Assembly: GCA_049302185.1 (NCBI GenBank) | Contig: JBAQLV010000023.1 | Location: forward strand, 1 to 64,000 | Reading direction: 5' to 3' | DNA from: UBA1546 sp049302185 | GTDB taxonomy: Bacteria; Nitrospirota; Thermodesulfovibrionia; Thermodesulfovibrionales; UBA1546 | Length of the DNA: 64,000 nucleotides | Shown: in pieces, positions 55,053-63,652 of the stretch | Layout of the letters: every line of letters begins with the position of its first letter | How positions within the stretch are numbered: position 1 is the first letter of the stretch | Made by a program: the position numbers and the translations under genes | Notes under the pieces: generated by a model | The model's database searches: none | What the model was told of the DNA's origin: nothing | What the model saw: the letters and a program-made list of their open reading frames with translations, nothing else

Positions 55053-58000
55053 GATGGGAAGTTATTCTCACTGCTCCTTTCCCGAGTATCCCTTCAAGCT
55101 TACCTATCAGCATGCTGCTTGGATCTATCTGAAACCCTGTGGCAATAAACACCTCAGAGTCAGGCAAATCCATTTTTAAATATAAAGGGCATTCCCCTGA
55201 ACTGCCTGACAGCGCTTCCCTCAGGTTTTCGAGGATTAGACTGTCAGCAATAGGGTATTTTATACTAATCTCGCATTTTAAGCCATTTCTGGAACCAAAA
55301 CCGTCTATCTTTACTATTTTGTTTGAGATAAGTTTTGTGCCTTTTTCTGTGCGGTCAACTGTCCCCTTCACAACAACCAGAGCGTCTTTCTTAAGAAGAT
55401 CCCTGTTATTTTTAAAGAGTTCCGGAAATGCGATAGCCTCAACGCTTCCTTCCTCATCTTCAAGGGTAAAGTATGCCATTGTTTCTGCTGTTCCGCGTCT
55501 CTGTATATTTTTAATCCTGCTTATAACGCCTGCAACCTGAACTTCGTCCCTGTCAGAAATACTGTCAAGCTCTGAGGTCCGTTTTATGTGCAGCGCTGAC
55601 AATTTCTCTCTGTGCTTCATAATAGGATGACCTGTGACATAAAAGCCGAGAGCCTCTTTTTCACAACTTAGGATTTCCATCTCATCCCATTCTTTAATAG
55701 TGTCTGCCTCTTCCTGAGAGCCGAAAATGTTTTGCTGTCCCAGAAGGCTTCGGCCGCGAGAACCGTTAAGAGAATCCTGCACAAATAACATAGCCCTTGC
55801 CCTTGTTAATCCGAGAGAATCAAATGCCCCTGCTTTTATAAGGTTTTCAATAACCTTTTTATTTACCTTTCTTGAATCCGCTCTCTTAATGAAATCCTCT
55901 ATCGAGGAAAAGCTGCCCTCCTTGTCCCTTGCATCAAGGATTACCTCTATGGCTGAACCTCCAACGCCTTTAACTGCCTCAAGCCCGAATCTGACAGAAG
56001 CGCCTGTGACTTTAAATTCCCTTCCGCTCTCGTTTATATCAGGAGGAAGCATTTTTATAGACATATTTCTGCACTCAGCAATCAGATGAACTACTTTGTC
56101 TGTATCACCCATATCAGCGCTTAATGTTGCCGCCATAAACTCAACAGGATAATGCGCCTTGAGGTATGCTGTATGGTATGCGAGATATGCATAAGCAGCT
56201 GAATGGGATTTATTGAAACCGTACTCAGCAAACAAAGCCATAAGGTCAAACAGCCTTGTAGCCTTTTTCTCTGTTATCTTGTTTGCAACTGCTCCGTTAA
56301 TAAACGCCTCTTTGAGTTTTTCCATCTCCTCCGGTTTTTTCTTGCCCATGGCTTTTCTAAGTATATCTGCCTGCCCCATGGTAAAGTTCGCAAGTTTGTT
56401 TGCAATCTGCATTACCTGTTCCTGATAAAGAATTACGCCGTAGGTTTCATCAAGTATTTCCTTTAACTGAGGCAGTTCATACTTGACAGCCGTCTTTCCT
56501 TTTTTTCTCTTGATGAAATCATCTATCATGCCGCTTCCTATGGGGCCCGGCCTGTAAAGCGCAACGAGCGCTATAAGGTCTTCAAATCTGTTCGGCTGCA
56601 TCTTCACAAGTATTTCCCTCATGCCTGAACTCTCAAGCTGGAATATGCCCGTTGTCTGTCCTGAACTCAGAAGCTTATACGTTGCCGTGTCCTCGAGAGG
56701 CACATCTCTAAGAGACAAATCTGTCCCTGAATCTTTTATGTAACGCAGTGTCTTCTCTATAACAGTGAGGGTTTTTAGTCCGAGGAAATCAAATTTCAGC
56801 AGCCCGATGCTTTCAATAGCGCCCATGTCAAACTGTGTTGTTACAGTTCCATCGGATGGATTTTTATACAGCGGCGTATAATCCGTAAGAGGTTTTGGAG
56901 CTATAACCACTCCTGCTGCATGGGTTGAGGCATGCCTGCACAGCCCCTCAAGCCTCTTTGCTATGTCAATCAGTTCTTTTACGCGCGGATTGCTGTCATA
57001 AAGCTCTTGAAGCTGCGGCTCTGTCCGCAAGGAATTATCAATCGTAATATTCAGGGTATTCGGCACAAGCTTTGCGATTTTATCAACCTCAGCATAGGGA
57101 ATATCAAGCGCGCGTCCAACATCTCTTATCGCTGCCTTCGCAGCCATAGTCCCGAATGTTATTATCTGGGCAACATAGTCCTTACCGTATTTGTCCGACA
57201 CATACGAAATTACCTCTCCCCTTCTGTCTTTGCAGAAGTCAACATCTATGTCAGGCATGCTTATTCTCTCAGGGTTAAGGAATCTCTCAAACAAAAGGCC
57301 GTATTTAATTGGGTCCAATGCAGTAATGTCAAGGCAGTAAGATACAAGGCTTCCCGCGGCAGACCCTCTGCCCGGTCCGACAGGTATCCCCTTTTCCCTC
57401 GCATGAGTTATGAAATCCCATACTATGAGGAAATAAGAGGAGTAACCCATTTTTTTGATTATCTCTATCTCTTTTTTGAATCTTTCAATATATATATCAG
57501 GCGGCTGGCTTCCAAATTTCTCATGCATGCCTTTTCTTGCAAGTTCTTCAAGAAAGGAATCAGGTGAGCGACCGCTTTCAATCTTATATGCCGGCAGGAA
57601 GGATTTGCCGGTTGTAAAATCCACATTGCATCTTTCTGCAATTGCCCTGCTGTTTAGAACAGCCTCCGGCACCTCTTTAAAAAATGTCTTCATCTCATCA
57701 GGAGATTTGAAGTAAAACCCCCCGGAATTGAATTTCAGCCTGCTGCTGTCTGCAACCGTTTTCCCTGTCTGTATGCAGAGCAATATATCGTGGGCCTTTG
57801 CGTCCTCCTTTTTCAGGTAATGGCAGTCATTTGTGGCAACAATCCCTATATGAAGCTCCTTTGCAAGGGCAACGAGTTTTTCGTTCAGCTTATTCTGCTC
57901 CGGAAGGTCATTATTCTGTATCTCTATATAAAAGTTTTCGGGCCCAAGTATGTGTTTATATTCAAGCGCAATTTCCCTCGCCTTATCCAAAAGCCCTCTC

Positions 58001-58476
58001 TGAAGATAATAAGGCACCTCCCCTTTAAGACAGGACGTAAGGCCGATGAGACCGCCGCTGTATTGTTCAAGAAGCGCTCTGTCAATGCGCGGCTTGTAGT
58101 AAAAGCCTTCTGTATAAGCCTTTGTCACAAGCGTGACGAGATTTTTATACCCGTTGTTGTCTCTTGCAAGGAGTATAAGATGGAAAGATGCCTCTGAAAC
58201 ATCATCTCGCAGAGTCAAGTCTTTGACCTTCTCCTTGTCAAAGCGGCTTTTAGGAGCTATGTAAACTTCGCAGCCAATGATAGGTTTAATCCCTGCCTTT
58301 GAGACCTTTTTATAAAACTCAACAGCGCCGAAGAGATTTCCGTGGTCTGTTATGGCAAGGGCAGGCATTCTGTAAGAGGACGCAAGAGCAACCAGCTCAT
58401 TTATTTTGATCGCTCCGTCTAAGAGACTGTATTCTGTGTGGAGGTGCAAGGGGACGTAGTCTGAATGTGAATGCAT
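55036..58476 (-). CDS. dnaE: DNA polymerase III alpha subunit
   Basis: 1146 residues, the replicative polymerase. N-terminal PHP domain (PLHLHTEYSLLDGAIKI), palm with PDIDVDFCKDRRGEVISYVS, fingers with YALYRPGPIGSGMIDDFIKR-like sequence (here VALYRPGPIGSG), tandem HhH (KVIENLIKAGAFDSLGLTRA) and an OB domain near residues 985-1060 (VQVAGVISRIKNIQRRGTAE). Full length. First gene of dnaE-accA. Confidence 0.97.
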   Translation of the reverse strand: MHSHSDYVPLHLHTEYSLLDGAIKINELVALASSYRMPALAITDHGNLFGAVEFYKKVSKAGIKPIIGCEVYIAPKSRFDKEKVKDLTLRDDVSEASFHLILLARDNNGYKNLVTLVTKAYTEGFYYKPRIDRALLEQYSGGLIGLTSCLKGEVPYYLQRGLLDKAREIALEYKHILGPENFYIEIQNNDLPEQNKLNEKLVALAKELHIGIVATNDCHYLKKEDAKAHDILLCIQTGKTVADSSRLKFNSGGFYFKSPDEMKTFFKEVPEAVLNSRAIAERCNVDFTTGKSFLPAYKIESGRSPDSFLEELARKGMHEKFGSQPPDIYIERFKKEIEIIKKMGYSSYFLIVWDFITHAREKGIPVGPGRGSAAGSLVSYCLDITALDPIKYGLLFERFLNPERISMPDIDVDFCKDRRGEVISYVSDKYGKDYVAQIITFGTMAAKAAIRDVGRALDIPYAEVDKIAKLVPNTLNITIDNSLRTEPQLQELYDSNPRVKELIDIAKRLEGLCRHASTHAAGVVIAPKPLTDYTPLYKNPSDGTVTTQFDMGAIESIGLLKFDFLGLKTLTVIEKTLRYIKDSGTDLSLRDVPLEDTATYKLLSSGQTTGIFQLESSGMREILVKMQPNRFEDLIALVALYRPGPIGSGMIDDFIKRKKGKTAVKYELPQLKEILDETYGVILYQEQVMQIANKLANFTMGQADILRKAMGKKKPEEMEKLKEAFINGAVANKITEKKATRLFDLMALFAEYGFNKSHSAAYAYLAYHTAYLKAHYPVEFMAATLSADMGDTDKVVHLIAECRNMSIKMLPPDINESGREFKVTGASVRFGLEAVKGVGGSAIEVILDARDKEGSFSSIEDFIKRADSRKVNKKVIENLIKAGAFDSLGLTRARAMLFVQDSLNGSRGRSLLGQQNIFGSQEEADTIKEWDEMEILSCEKEALGFYVTGHPIMKHREKLSALHIKRTSELDSISDRDEVQVAGVISRIKNIQRRGTAETMAYFTLEDEEGSVEAIAFPELFKNNRDLLKKDALVVVKGTVDRTEKGTKLISNKIVKIDGFGSRNGLKCEISIKYPIADSLILENLREALSGSSGECPLYLKMDLPDSEVFIATGFQIDPSSMLIGKLEGILGKGAVRITSHHEILS

Positions 58477-58541
58477 AGAAAATATTAACTATATGAAAGC
58501 TGCCAAGTCAACTTTATCTATGACAATTATAGCCCATTATC

Positions 58542-58571
58542 TTTACAATGACTCGCTATTGCGATTATAAT
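58542..58571 (+). promoter_or_regulatory. Promoter of htrA
   Basis: TTTACA (58542-58547), 18 nt, TATAAT (58566-58571). The -10 box ends 9 nt before the ATG at 58581, so the leader is at most 2-3 nt. Confidence 0.6.
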
Positions 58572-58580
58572 TAAAAATAT

Positions 58581-60050
58581 ATGAAAAGAAAAATATTAAT
58601 TGGGGTAATCGTACTTCTGTCAGGATTCCTCCTCGCGGGGATTTCATTTTATATCTTTGGCAGGATTACCGGCCCGTCACGGCTGACTGTAACAGTATCC
58701 CCGAGAGCGCCTATCCAGATAATAGAGACATCAAAGGCATTCTCCGAGATAGCAAATAGTGTCTCTCCTGTTGTTGTGAATATCTCAACAACAAAGATTG
58801 TCAAAAGAGAGGCGCCATCTTTTTTTGACGACCCATTTTTTAATTTCTTCGGCCCGTCTCATGATTTTGGCTCACCTAAAAAATGGAAAGAGCAGAGCTT
58901 GGGCTCAGGTGTTATTGTCTCAAGCGACGGCTATATAATCACAAACAACCATGTTATTGAGCAGGCTGAAGAGATAAAGGTGACACTTTATGACAAAAAA
59001 AGCTTTAAGGGGAAAATTGTCGGCTCTGACCCGAAAACAGACATAGCAGTAATAAAGATTAATGCCGGCAACCTGCCAACAGCCGCATGGGCAGACTCTG
59101 ATAAACTGCAGGTCGGAGAATTCGTCCTTGCCATCGGGAATCCATTCGGTCTAAGCCACTCAGTAACAATGGGAATAATAAGCGCGGTTGGAAGAGCAAG
59201 CGTGGGAATCACAGACTACGAAGACTTCATACAGACAGACGCTGCTATTAATCCGGGCAATTCCGGCGGCCCTCTTGTAAATATCAAAGGCGAAGTTATC
59301 GGCATAAATACGGCAATATTTTCAAAGACAGGAGGGTATCAGGGCATAGGGTTTTCGGTGCCAAGCAACCTCGTGAGGTCTGTAATGGAAGACCTTATAA
59401 AGTACGGCAAGAAAACAAGAGGCTGGCTCGGAGTCTCAATACAAAGATTAACGCCTGAGCTTGCCGAGAAATTCGGGATCAAGGATTCGGATGGGGCGCT
59501 TGTAGGCGATGTTGTAAAAGGCAGCCCCGCTGAAAAGGCAGGCATAATGCGCGGCGACATAGTCCTTGAATATAACGGTAAAAAAGTAAAAGATGCCGAT
59601 AGTCTGAGGAATACAGTTGCCCAGACCAAAGCAGGCTCTCAGGTAAATATCAAAATACTCAGAAAAGGGAAAGAATATAACCTTATTGTAACAATAACAG
59701 AAGCTCCGAAAGAACCCGGAGAGGCAAAGATTGAGTCAGTTCCCGAGGATGCCAGACGAGGTGAAGCGCTGGCAGGACTTGAAGTAGTAGAACTGACAAA
59801 AGAGATCGCCCAGCAGTTAGGACTGAACAGAGACGAGAAGGGCGTGGTGCTTTTAAAGGTAGAGACCGGAAGCGCGGCAGATGAGGCTAAACTCAGGAAA
59901 GGAGATGTCATCCAGGAAATAGACACCAAAAAGGTAACCAGTATCAATGATTTTAATAAAATTGCCCCTACTATAAAGCCGGGCGCAACAGTGTTGCTTT
60001 TCATTAACAGAGGCGGGCAAAAATTTTACACGGCAATAAAGGCATCATAG
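58581..60050 (+). CDS. htrA: Do/DegP-family serine protease
   Basis: 489 residues. Signal anchor (residues 5-28). Trypsin-like domain with His124 (ITNNHVIEQ), Asp154 (KTDIAVIKI) and Ser228 (NPGNSGGPLVN), then two PDZ domains (about 280-375 and 390-485; GWLGVSIQRLTPELAEKFGI and ALAGLEVVELTKEIAQQLGL). Periplasmic protein quality control; many homologs are envelope-stress induced. No Shine-Dalgarno ahead of the ATG. Confidence 0.96.
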   Translation: MKRKILIGVIVLLSGFLLAGISFYIFGRITGPSRLTVTVSPRAPIQIIETSKAFSEIANSVSPVVVNISTTKIVKREAPSFFDDPFFNFFGPSHDFGSPKKWKEQSLGSGVIVSSDGYIITNNHVIEQAEEIKVTLYDKKSFKGKIVGSDPKTDIAVIKINAGNLPTAAWADSDKLQVGEFVLAIGNPFGLSHSVTMGIISAVGRASVGITDYEDFIQTDAAINPGNSGGPLVNIKGEVIGINTAIFSKTGGYQGIGFSVPSNLVRSVMEDLIKYGKKTRGWLGVSIQRLTPELAEKFGIKDSDGALVGDVVKGSPAEKAGIMRGDIVLEYNGKKVKDADSLRNTVAQTKAGSQVNIKILRKGKEYNLIVTITEAPKEPGEAKIESVPEDARRGEALAGLEVVELTKEIAQQLGLNRDEKGVVLLKVETGSAADEAKLRKGDVIQEIDTKKVTSINDFNKIAPTIKPGATVLLFINRGGQKFYTAIKAS

Positions 60051-60080
60051 GGGAAATTTAAAATTAAAAATTTGAGAGCG

Positions 60081-60225
60081 CTGAAAAAGTTTGTTTTTGT
60101 GTCATTCCCGCCCCCGATTACGGCATTCGAGGGCAGGCTCCAGCGGGAATCCAGAAGTCTCTGATTTTAAAGAATACTGGATTCCCCGGTCAAGTCGGGG
60201 AATGACGAATTTGGGACTTTTTCAG
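60081..60225. repeat. GTCATTCCC palindromic element, copy 2 with outer arms
   Basis: Outer arms CTGAAAAAGT (60081-60090) and ACTTTTTCAG (60216-60225), then GTGTCATTCCCGCC and GGGGAATGACG, then inner GCGGGAATCCAG and CTGGATTCCCCG. About 145 bp with nested inverted repeats and no open frame, MITE-like in shape. Related to 17574-17663. Confidence 0.75.
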
Positions 60226-60271
60226 GGGTCTCAATTTATGTATATGTATAAGCACAAAGGAGGTGAGTAAA

Positions 60272-61261
60272 TTGATTTTTATTACTTTAAGAATAGCTGT
60301 ATTTGCTGTTTTTTTAATGACAGGTTATCTGCTTGGCAGTAAATATGATTCCCATATTATCGGCGCTGTATGGGGTGCGGCAGCCGGAGCGCTTACCCTT
60401 TTTACAGAAGCCGTATTTAAAAAAATCTCAATCGGGGTGGTAATTGGCGGAATATTCGGCCTGTCAGTGGGCCTTTTATTTGCAAATCTGGTGCTTTTCC
60501 CTTTGAAAACAATTGTTCCAGATTATGCGACAACCGCATTTCTTCTGAATGCATTATTGGGGTATACGGGATTGCTGATAGGGCTAAGACGGGGTAAGGG
60601 GCTTACCATATCAGGCATACTCAGGCTTTTCAGAGGACAGGGGGTTGAAGAAAATCTTAAACTGCTGGATACAAGTGTAATAATAGACGGCCGTATTGCT
60701 GACGTATGTGAAGCAGGATTTATAGAAGGGATATTTATAACACCCCAGTTTATTCTCCAGGAACTGCAGTATATTGCGGATTCTCCTGACCCTCTCAAAA
60801 GGGGGCGAGGCAGAAGAGGGCTTGATGTTCTACACAAGCTCCAGAAGATGTCCAATGTGACTGTAAAAATAGTTGATGAGGATTTTCCGAAAATAAAAGA
60901 GGTTGATTCAAAACTCGTAGCGCTTGCGCGGCTGCTTGACGCAAAAGTAATAACCAATGACTTTAATCTCAACAAGATTGCCGAACTTCAGGGAGTATCT
61001 GTCCTGAACATACATGAGCTTGCAAATGCCCTGAAGCCTGTTGTCCTTCCCGGCGAAACCATAAAACTCTTTGTCATCAAAGAAGGGAAGGAGCATAACC
61101 AGGGGGTAGCGTATCTTGATGACGGCACGATGGTTGTTATAGAAAACGGCAAGAGGCTTATCGGTAAAAACGTTGACGTTACTGTGACAAGCGTCCTCCA
61201 GACAACAGCAGGCAGGATGATATTCTCCAAGACAAAAGAGGATTACGAGAGAGAGAATTGA
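60272..61261 (+). CDS. PIN-TRAM membrane protein (YacL-like)
   Basis: About 329 residues. Start taken at TTG 60272, since AAAGGAGG (60256-60263) is 8 nt upstream; a GTG at 60263 overlaps that site. Four N-terminal membrane helices, then a PIN nuclease domain (about 132-245) beginning KLLDTSVIIDGRIADVCEAG and with KVITNDFNLNKIAEL, then a TRAM RNA-binding domain (PGETIKLFVIKEGKEHNQGV to KNVDVTVTSVLQTTAGRMIF). Family function is probably RNA cleavage at the membrane. Upstream of ispD as in many bacteria. Confidence 0.88.
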   Translation: MIFITLRIAVFAVFLMTGYLLGSKYDSHIIGAVWGAAAGALTLFTEAVFKKISIGVVIGGIFGLSVGLLFANLVLFPLKTIVPDYATTAFLLNALLGYTGLLIGLRRGKGLTISGILRLFRGQGVEENLKLLDTSVIIDGRIADVCEAGFIEGIFITPQFILQELQYIADSPDPLKRGRGRRGLDVLHKLQKMSNVTVKIVDEDFPKIKEVDSKLVALARLLDAKVITNDFNLNKIAELQGVSVLNIHELANALKPVVLPGETIKLFVIKEGKEHNQGVAYLDDGTMVVIENGKRLIGKNVDVTVTSVLQTTAGRMIFSKTKEDYEREN

Positions 61262-61293
61262 GGGCGGTAAAATAGTTTATGCGTTTATTTAAC

Positions 61294-61406
61294 AGCAAGG
61301 GTATAGTGTTTTCGCTCATTCTCGCTTCGCTCCGAGGCTTTTGCCTCTTTATGTCATATTTTTTGACTATCGGCAAAAGAAACCGCTCAAATACTATACC
61401 CTTGCT
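61294..61406 (-). repeat. Dispersed structured element, copy B
   Basis: Ends AGCAAGGGTATAGT (61294-61307) and ACTATACCCTTGCT (61393-61406) are perfect 14-bp inverted repeats. Read on the minus strand the core has AGTATTTGAGCGGTTT, TTTTGCCGATA, AGAGGCAAAAGCCTCGGAG and GAGAATGAGCGAAA in the same order as copy A at 28827-28966. Confidence 0.8.
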
Positions 61407-61433
61407 TAGCTTGATGAATATGCAAATTGACAA

Positions 61434-62165
61434 ATGAAAAAAGTTACAGCCATTGTTCCGGCAGCCGGGCTTGGAAAAAGATTCGGACAGGGAGGCAACA
61501 AGCCGTTTCAGGTGCTCGGGAATAAACCGCTGGTTGTATGGGTTTTTGAGGTATTAGAATCCATTAACGAGATTGCAGAGATAATACCTGTTTTTAAAAA
61601 AGACGATATGGCGCTTGGATGTAATCTGTTAGAGAAATTTAAATTCTCAAAGGTCAAAAGGATTGCGCCCGGAGGAAAAGAGAGGCAGGACTCTGTTTAC
61701 GGCGCACTTACTTTGATAGACAAAGAAACAGATGTCGTGCTGATACATGACGGCGTGCGGCCGCTCATTGAAAAATCTATCGTTGAAGAATCGATAAGAC
61801 AACTCAGGAGAGTTGACGGCGTTGTTGTCGGGGTCCCACTTAAAGACACAATAAAAGAAGTCAGGTGTCAGGTGTCAGGTGTCAGGAGAAAAGGGGAAGA
61901 AATCATTGTGAAGAAAACATTAAATCGGAGTGTTCTCTGGGCAATACAGACGCCTCAGGTTTTTAAATATTCTGTGCTGATGAAGGCATACAGAAAAGCA
62001 ATGGACGAGAGTTTCTACTCAACAGACGATTCAGCAATAGTAGAAAAATACGGAGGCAAAGTAAAAGCAATAATGGGCTCTTACAGCAACATAAAAATAA
62101 CAACTCCCGAAGACCTGGATATAGCAGAACTCTTTCTAAGAAAGAGGGTGGAAAGCGCATCATGA
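61434..62165 (+). CDS. ispD: 2-C-methyl-D-erythritol 4-phosphate cytidylyltransferase
   Basis: 243 residues, MEP isoprenoid pathway. Nucleotide-binding VPAAGLGKRFGQGGNKPF, GKERQDSVYGAL, HDGVRPLI, and TPQVFKYSVL. Full length. Oddity: VRCQVSGVRRKGEE, between PLKDTIKE and IVKKTLNRS, is encoded by a TCAGGTG tandem (61861-61884) and lengthens a loop near the active site. Overlaps ispF by 4 nt. Confidence 0.95.
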   Translation: MKKVTAIVPAAGLGKRFGQGGNKPFQVLGNKPLVVWVFEVLESINEIAEIIPVFKKDDMALGCNLLEKFKFSKVKRIAPGGKERQDSVYGALTLIDKETDVVLIHDGVRPLIEKSIVEESIRQLRRVDGVVVGVPLKDTIKEVRCQVSGVRRKGEEIIVKKTLNRSVLWAIQTPQVFKYSVLMKAYRKAMDESFYSTDDSAIVEKYGGKVKAIMGSYSNIKITTPEDLDIAELFLRKRVESAS

Positions 62166-62632
62166 GAACGGGCTTTGGATATGACTCGCACAGGCTTATT
62201 AATGGCCGCAAACTCATCATCGGAGGGGTAGAACTACCTTTTGAAAAGGGACTGACGGGGCATTCGGATGCGGATGTTCTCTGCCATGCAATAATAGATT
62301 CTCTAATCGGCGCCCTCGGGCGCGGAGACATAGGAAAACACTTTCCTGACACAGGACCGGAATGGAAAGACGCATCAAGCATTGCCTTGCTTAAGAATGT
62401 AATTGAGATGGTAAATCGTGATGGGTTTGAAGTCCTGTGGATAGACTCAACAATAATTGCGGAAAGACCAAGGCTCTCGCCATACATTGATTCCATGAAA
62501 AAGGCTCTCAGCAGTGCAGGGATTCCTCCGGAACTTATTAATATCAAGGCAAAGACAAATGAAGGAATGGGTTTTACAGGCAGGGGCGAAGGCATTGCAG
62601 CATACGCTGTATGCCTGCTCGGAAAACCCTGA
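62162..62632 (+). CDS. ispF: 2-C-methyl-D-erythritol 2,4-cyclodiphosphate synthase
   Basis: 156 residues. Zinc ligands in GFGYDSHRL and in GHSDADVLCHAIIDSLIGAL; IGKHFPDTGPEWKDASS; C-terminal KAKTNEGMGFTGRGEGIAAY. Forms MEcPP, the step after IspD/IspE in the MEP pathway. ATG overlaps the ispD stop. Confidence 0.97.
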   Translation: MRTGFGYDSHRLINGRKLIIGGVELPFEKGLTGHSDADVLCHAIIDSLIGALGRGDIGKHFPDTGPEWKDASSIALLKNVIEMVNRDGFEVLWIDSTIIAERPRLSPYIDSMKKALSSAGIPPELINIKAKTNEGMGFTGRGEGIAAYAVCLLGKP

Positions 62633-62647
62633 TATGAGCATTGACAA

Positions 62648-63526
62648 ATGGACGGAAAAAATTTAGTTATAAACCTCAACAAACCAAAAGGACTGACCTC
62701 ACAGCAGGCAGTCACAAAGGTTAAAAAGCTCTTCGCTGCCAGAAAAGCAGGGCATGCCGGAACGCTTGACCCGATTGCTACAGGCATCTTGCTTGTATGC
62801 CTGAACGAGGCGACAAAAATAACAAGATTTCTTGCAGACGCCGACAAAGAATACATTGCCATGATGAAACTCGGCGAACGGACAGATACCTTAGATTCCG
62901 AAGGAAAAATAATTTATAAAGCTCCGCATTTCTCTGTAGATAAGAATCTAATAGAACCTGTCCTTGAGCGCTTCAGAGGCAATATTCAACAAGTCCCTCC
63001 TATGTATTCTGCAATAAAGGTCGCAGGCAAACCCCTTTACATGCTTGCGCGAAAAGGCATAGAAGTAGAAAGGCAGCATAGAAGCGTAAATATATATAAG
63101 CTTGATATGATCGGCTTTGTCCCTCCTTTTCTGGAGATAAGAGTGCTATGCTCCAAAGGAACATATATCCGCACTCTGTGTGATGACATAGGAACAGCGC
63201 TTGGAATAGGAGCGCATGTCGTTGAACTTAAGAGGACAAAAATAGGAGATTTTATGCTTAATGACTCAGCCGCTTTTGACGAATTGCCTCATAAAGAAAA
63301 ATCTGTTTGTTCCATTGACGCTTCACTCAGCCATCTTAAAGATATCATCCTCAGCAGCAGTGACTTTATCAGGATGGCAAACGGGGCCATGATTACATCC
63401 GAGAATTTGCCTGAATTACCGGCAGATTCGTATCTGAGGCTTAAAAATCCTGACGGTAAATTGTTTGCAATAGGCAAGTCAACAGGCTCAAGGATAAAAA
63501 TAGAGCGTTTGTTACACATCCTTTAG
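62648..63526 (+). CDS. truB: tRNA pseudouridine-55 synthase
   Basis: 292 residues. Catalytic Asp in KAGHAGTLDPIATGILLVCL; substrate loop EYIAMMKLGERTDTLDSEG; RGNIQQVPPMYSAIKVAGKP; CSKGTYIRTLCDDIGTALGI. Converts U55 in the T loop of tRNAs. Start 15 nt after ispF on the same strand; co-transcription likely. Confidence 0.96.
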   Translation: MDGKNLVINLNKPKGLTSQQAVTKVKKLFAARKAGHAGTLDPIATGILLVCLNEATKITRFLADADKEYIAMMKLGERTDTLDSEGKIIYKAPHFSVDKNLIEPVLERFRGNIQQVPPMYSAIKVAGKPLYMLARKGIEVERQHRSVNIYKLDMIGFVPPFLEIRVLCSKGTYIRTLCDDIGTALGIGAHVVELKRTKIGDFMLNDSAAFDELPHKEKSVCSIDASLSHLKDIILSSSDFIRMANGAMITSENLPELPADSYLRLKNPDGKLFAIGKSTGSRIKIERLLHIL

Positions 63527-63616
63527 CATTACGGTTGAATCGCCAACTCTTAAACCAATATATTAAAAATTCTGCGAAAGCTTTTGATATAACTGGAAAA
63601 TTCACATAAAAATAAC

Positions 63617-63645
63617 TTGACAAGTTACGTATTTTCTGGTATTTA
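63617..63645 (+). promoter_or_regulatory. Promoter of pilM
   Basis: Perfect TTGACA (63617-63622), 17 nt, extended -10 TGG-TATTTA (hexamer 63640-63645). The ATG at 63653 is 7 nt further, so the mRNA is likely leaderless. Confidence 0.55.
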
Positions 63646-63652
63646 TTAAGTT

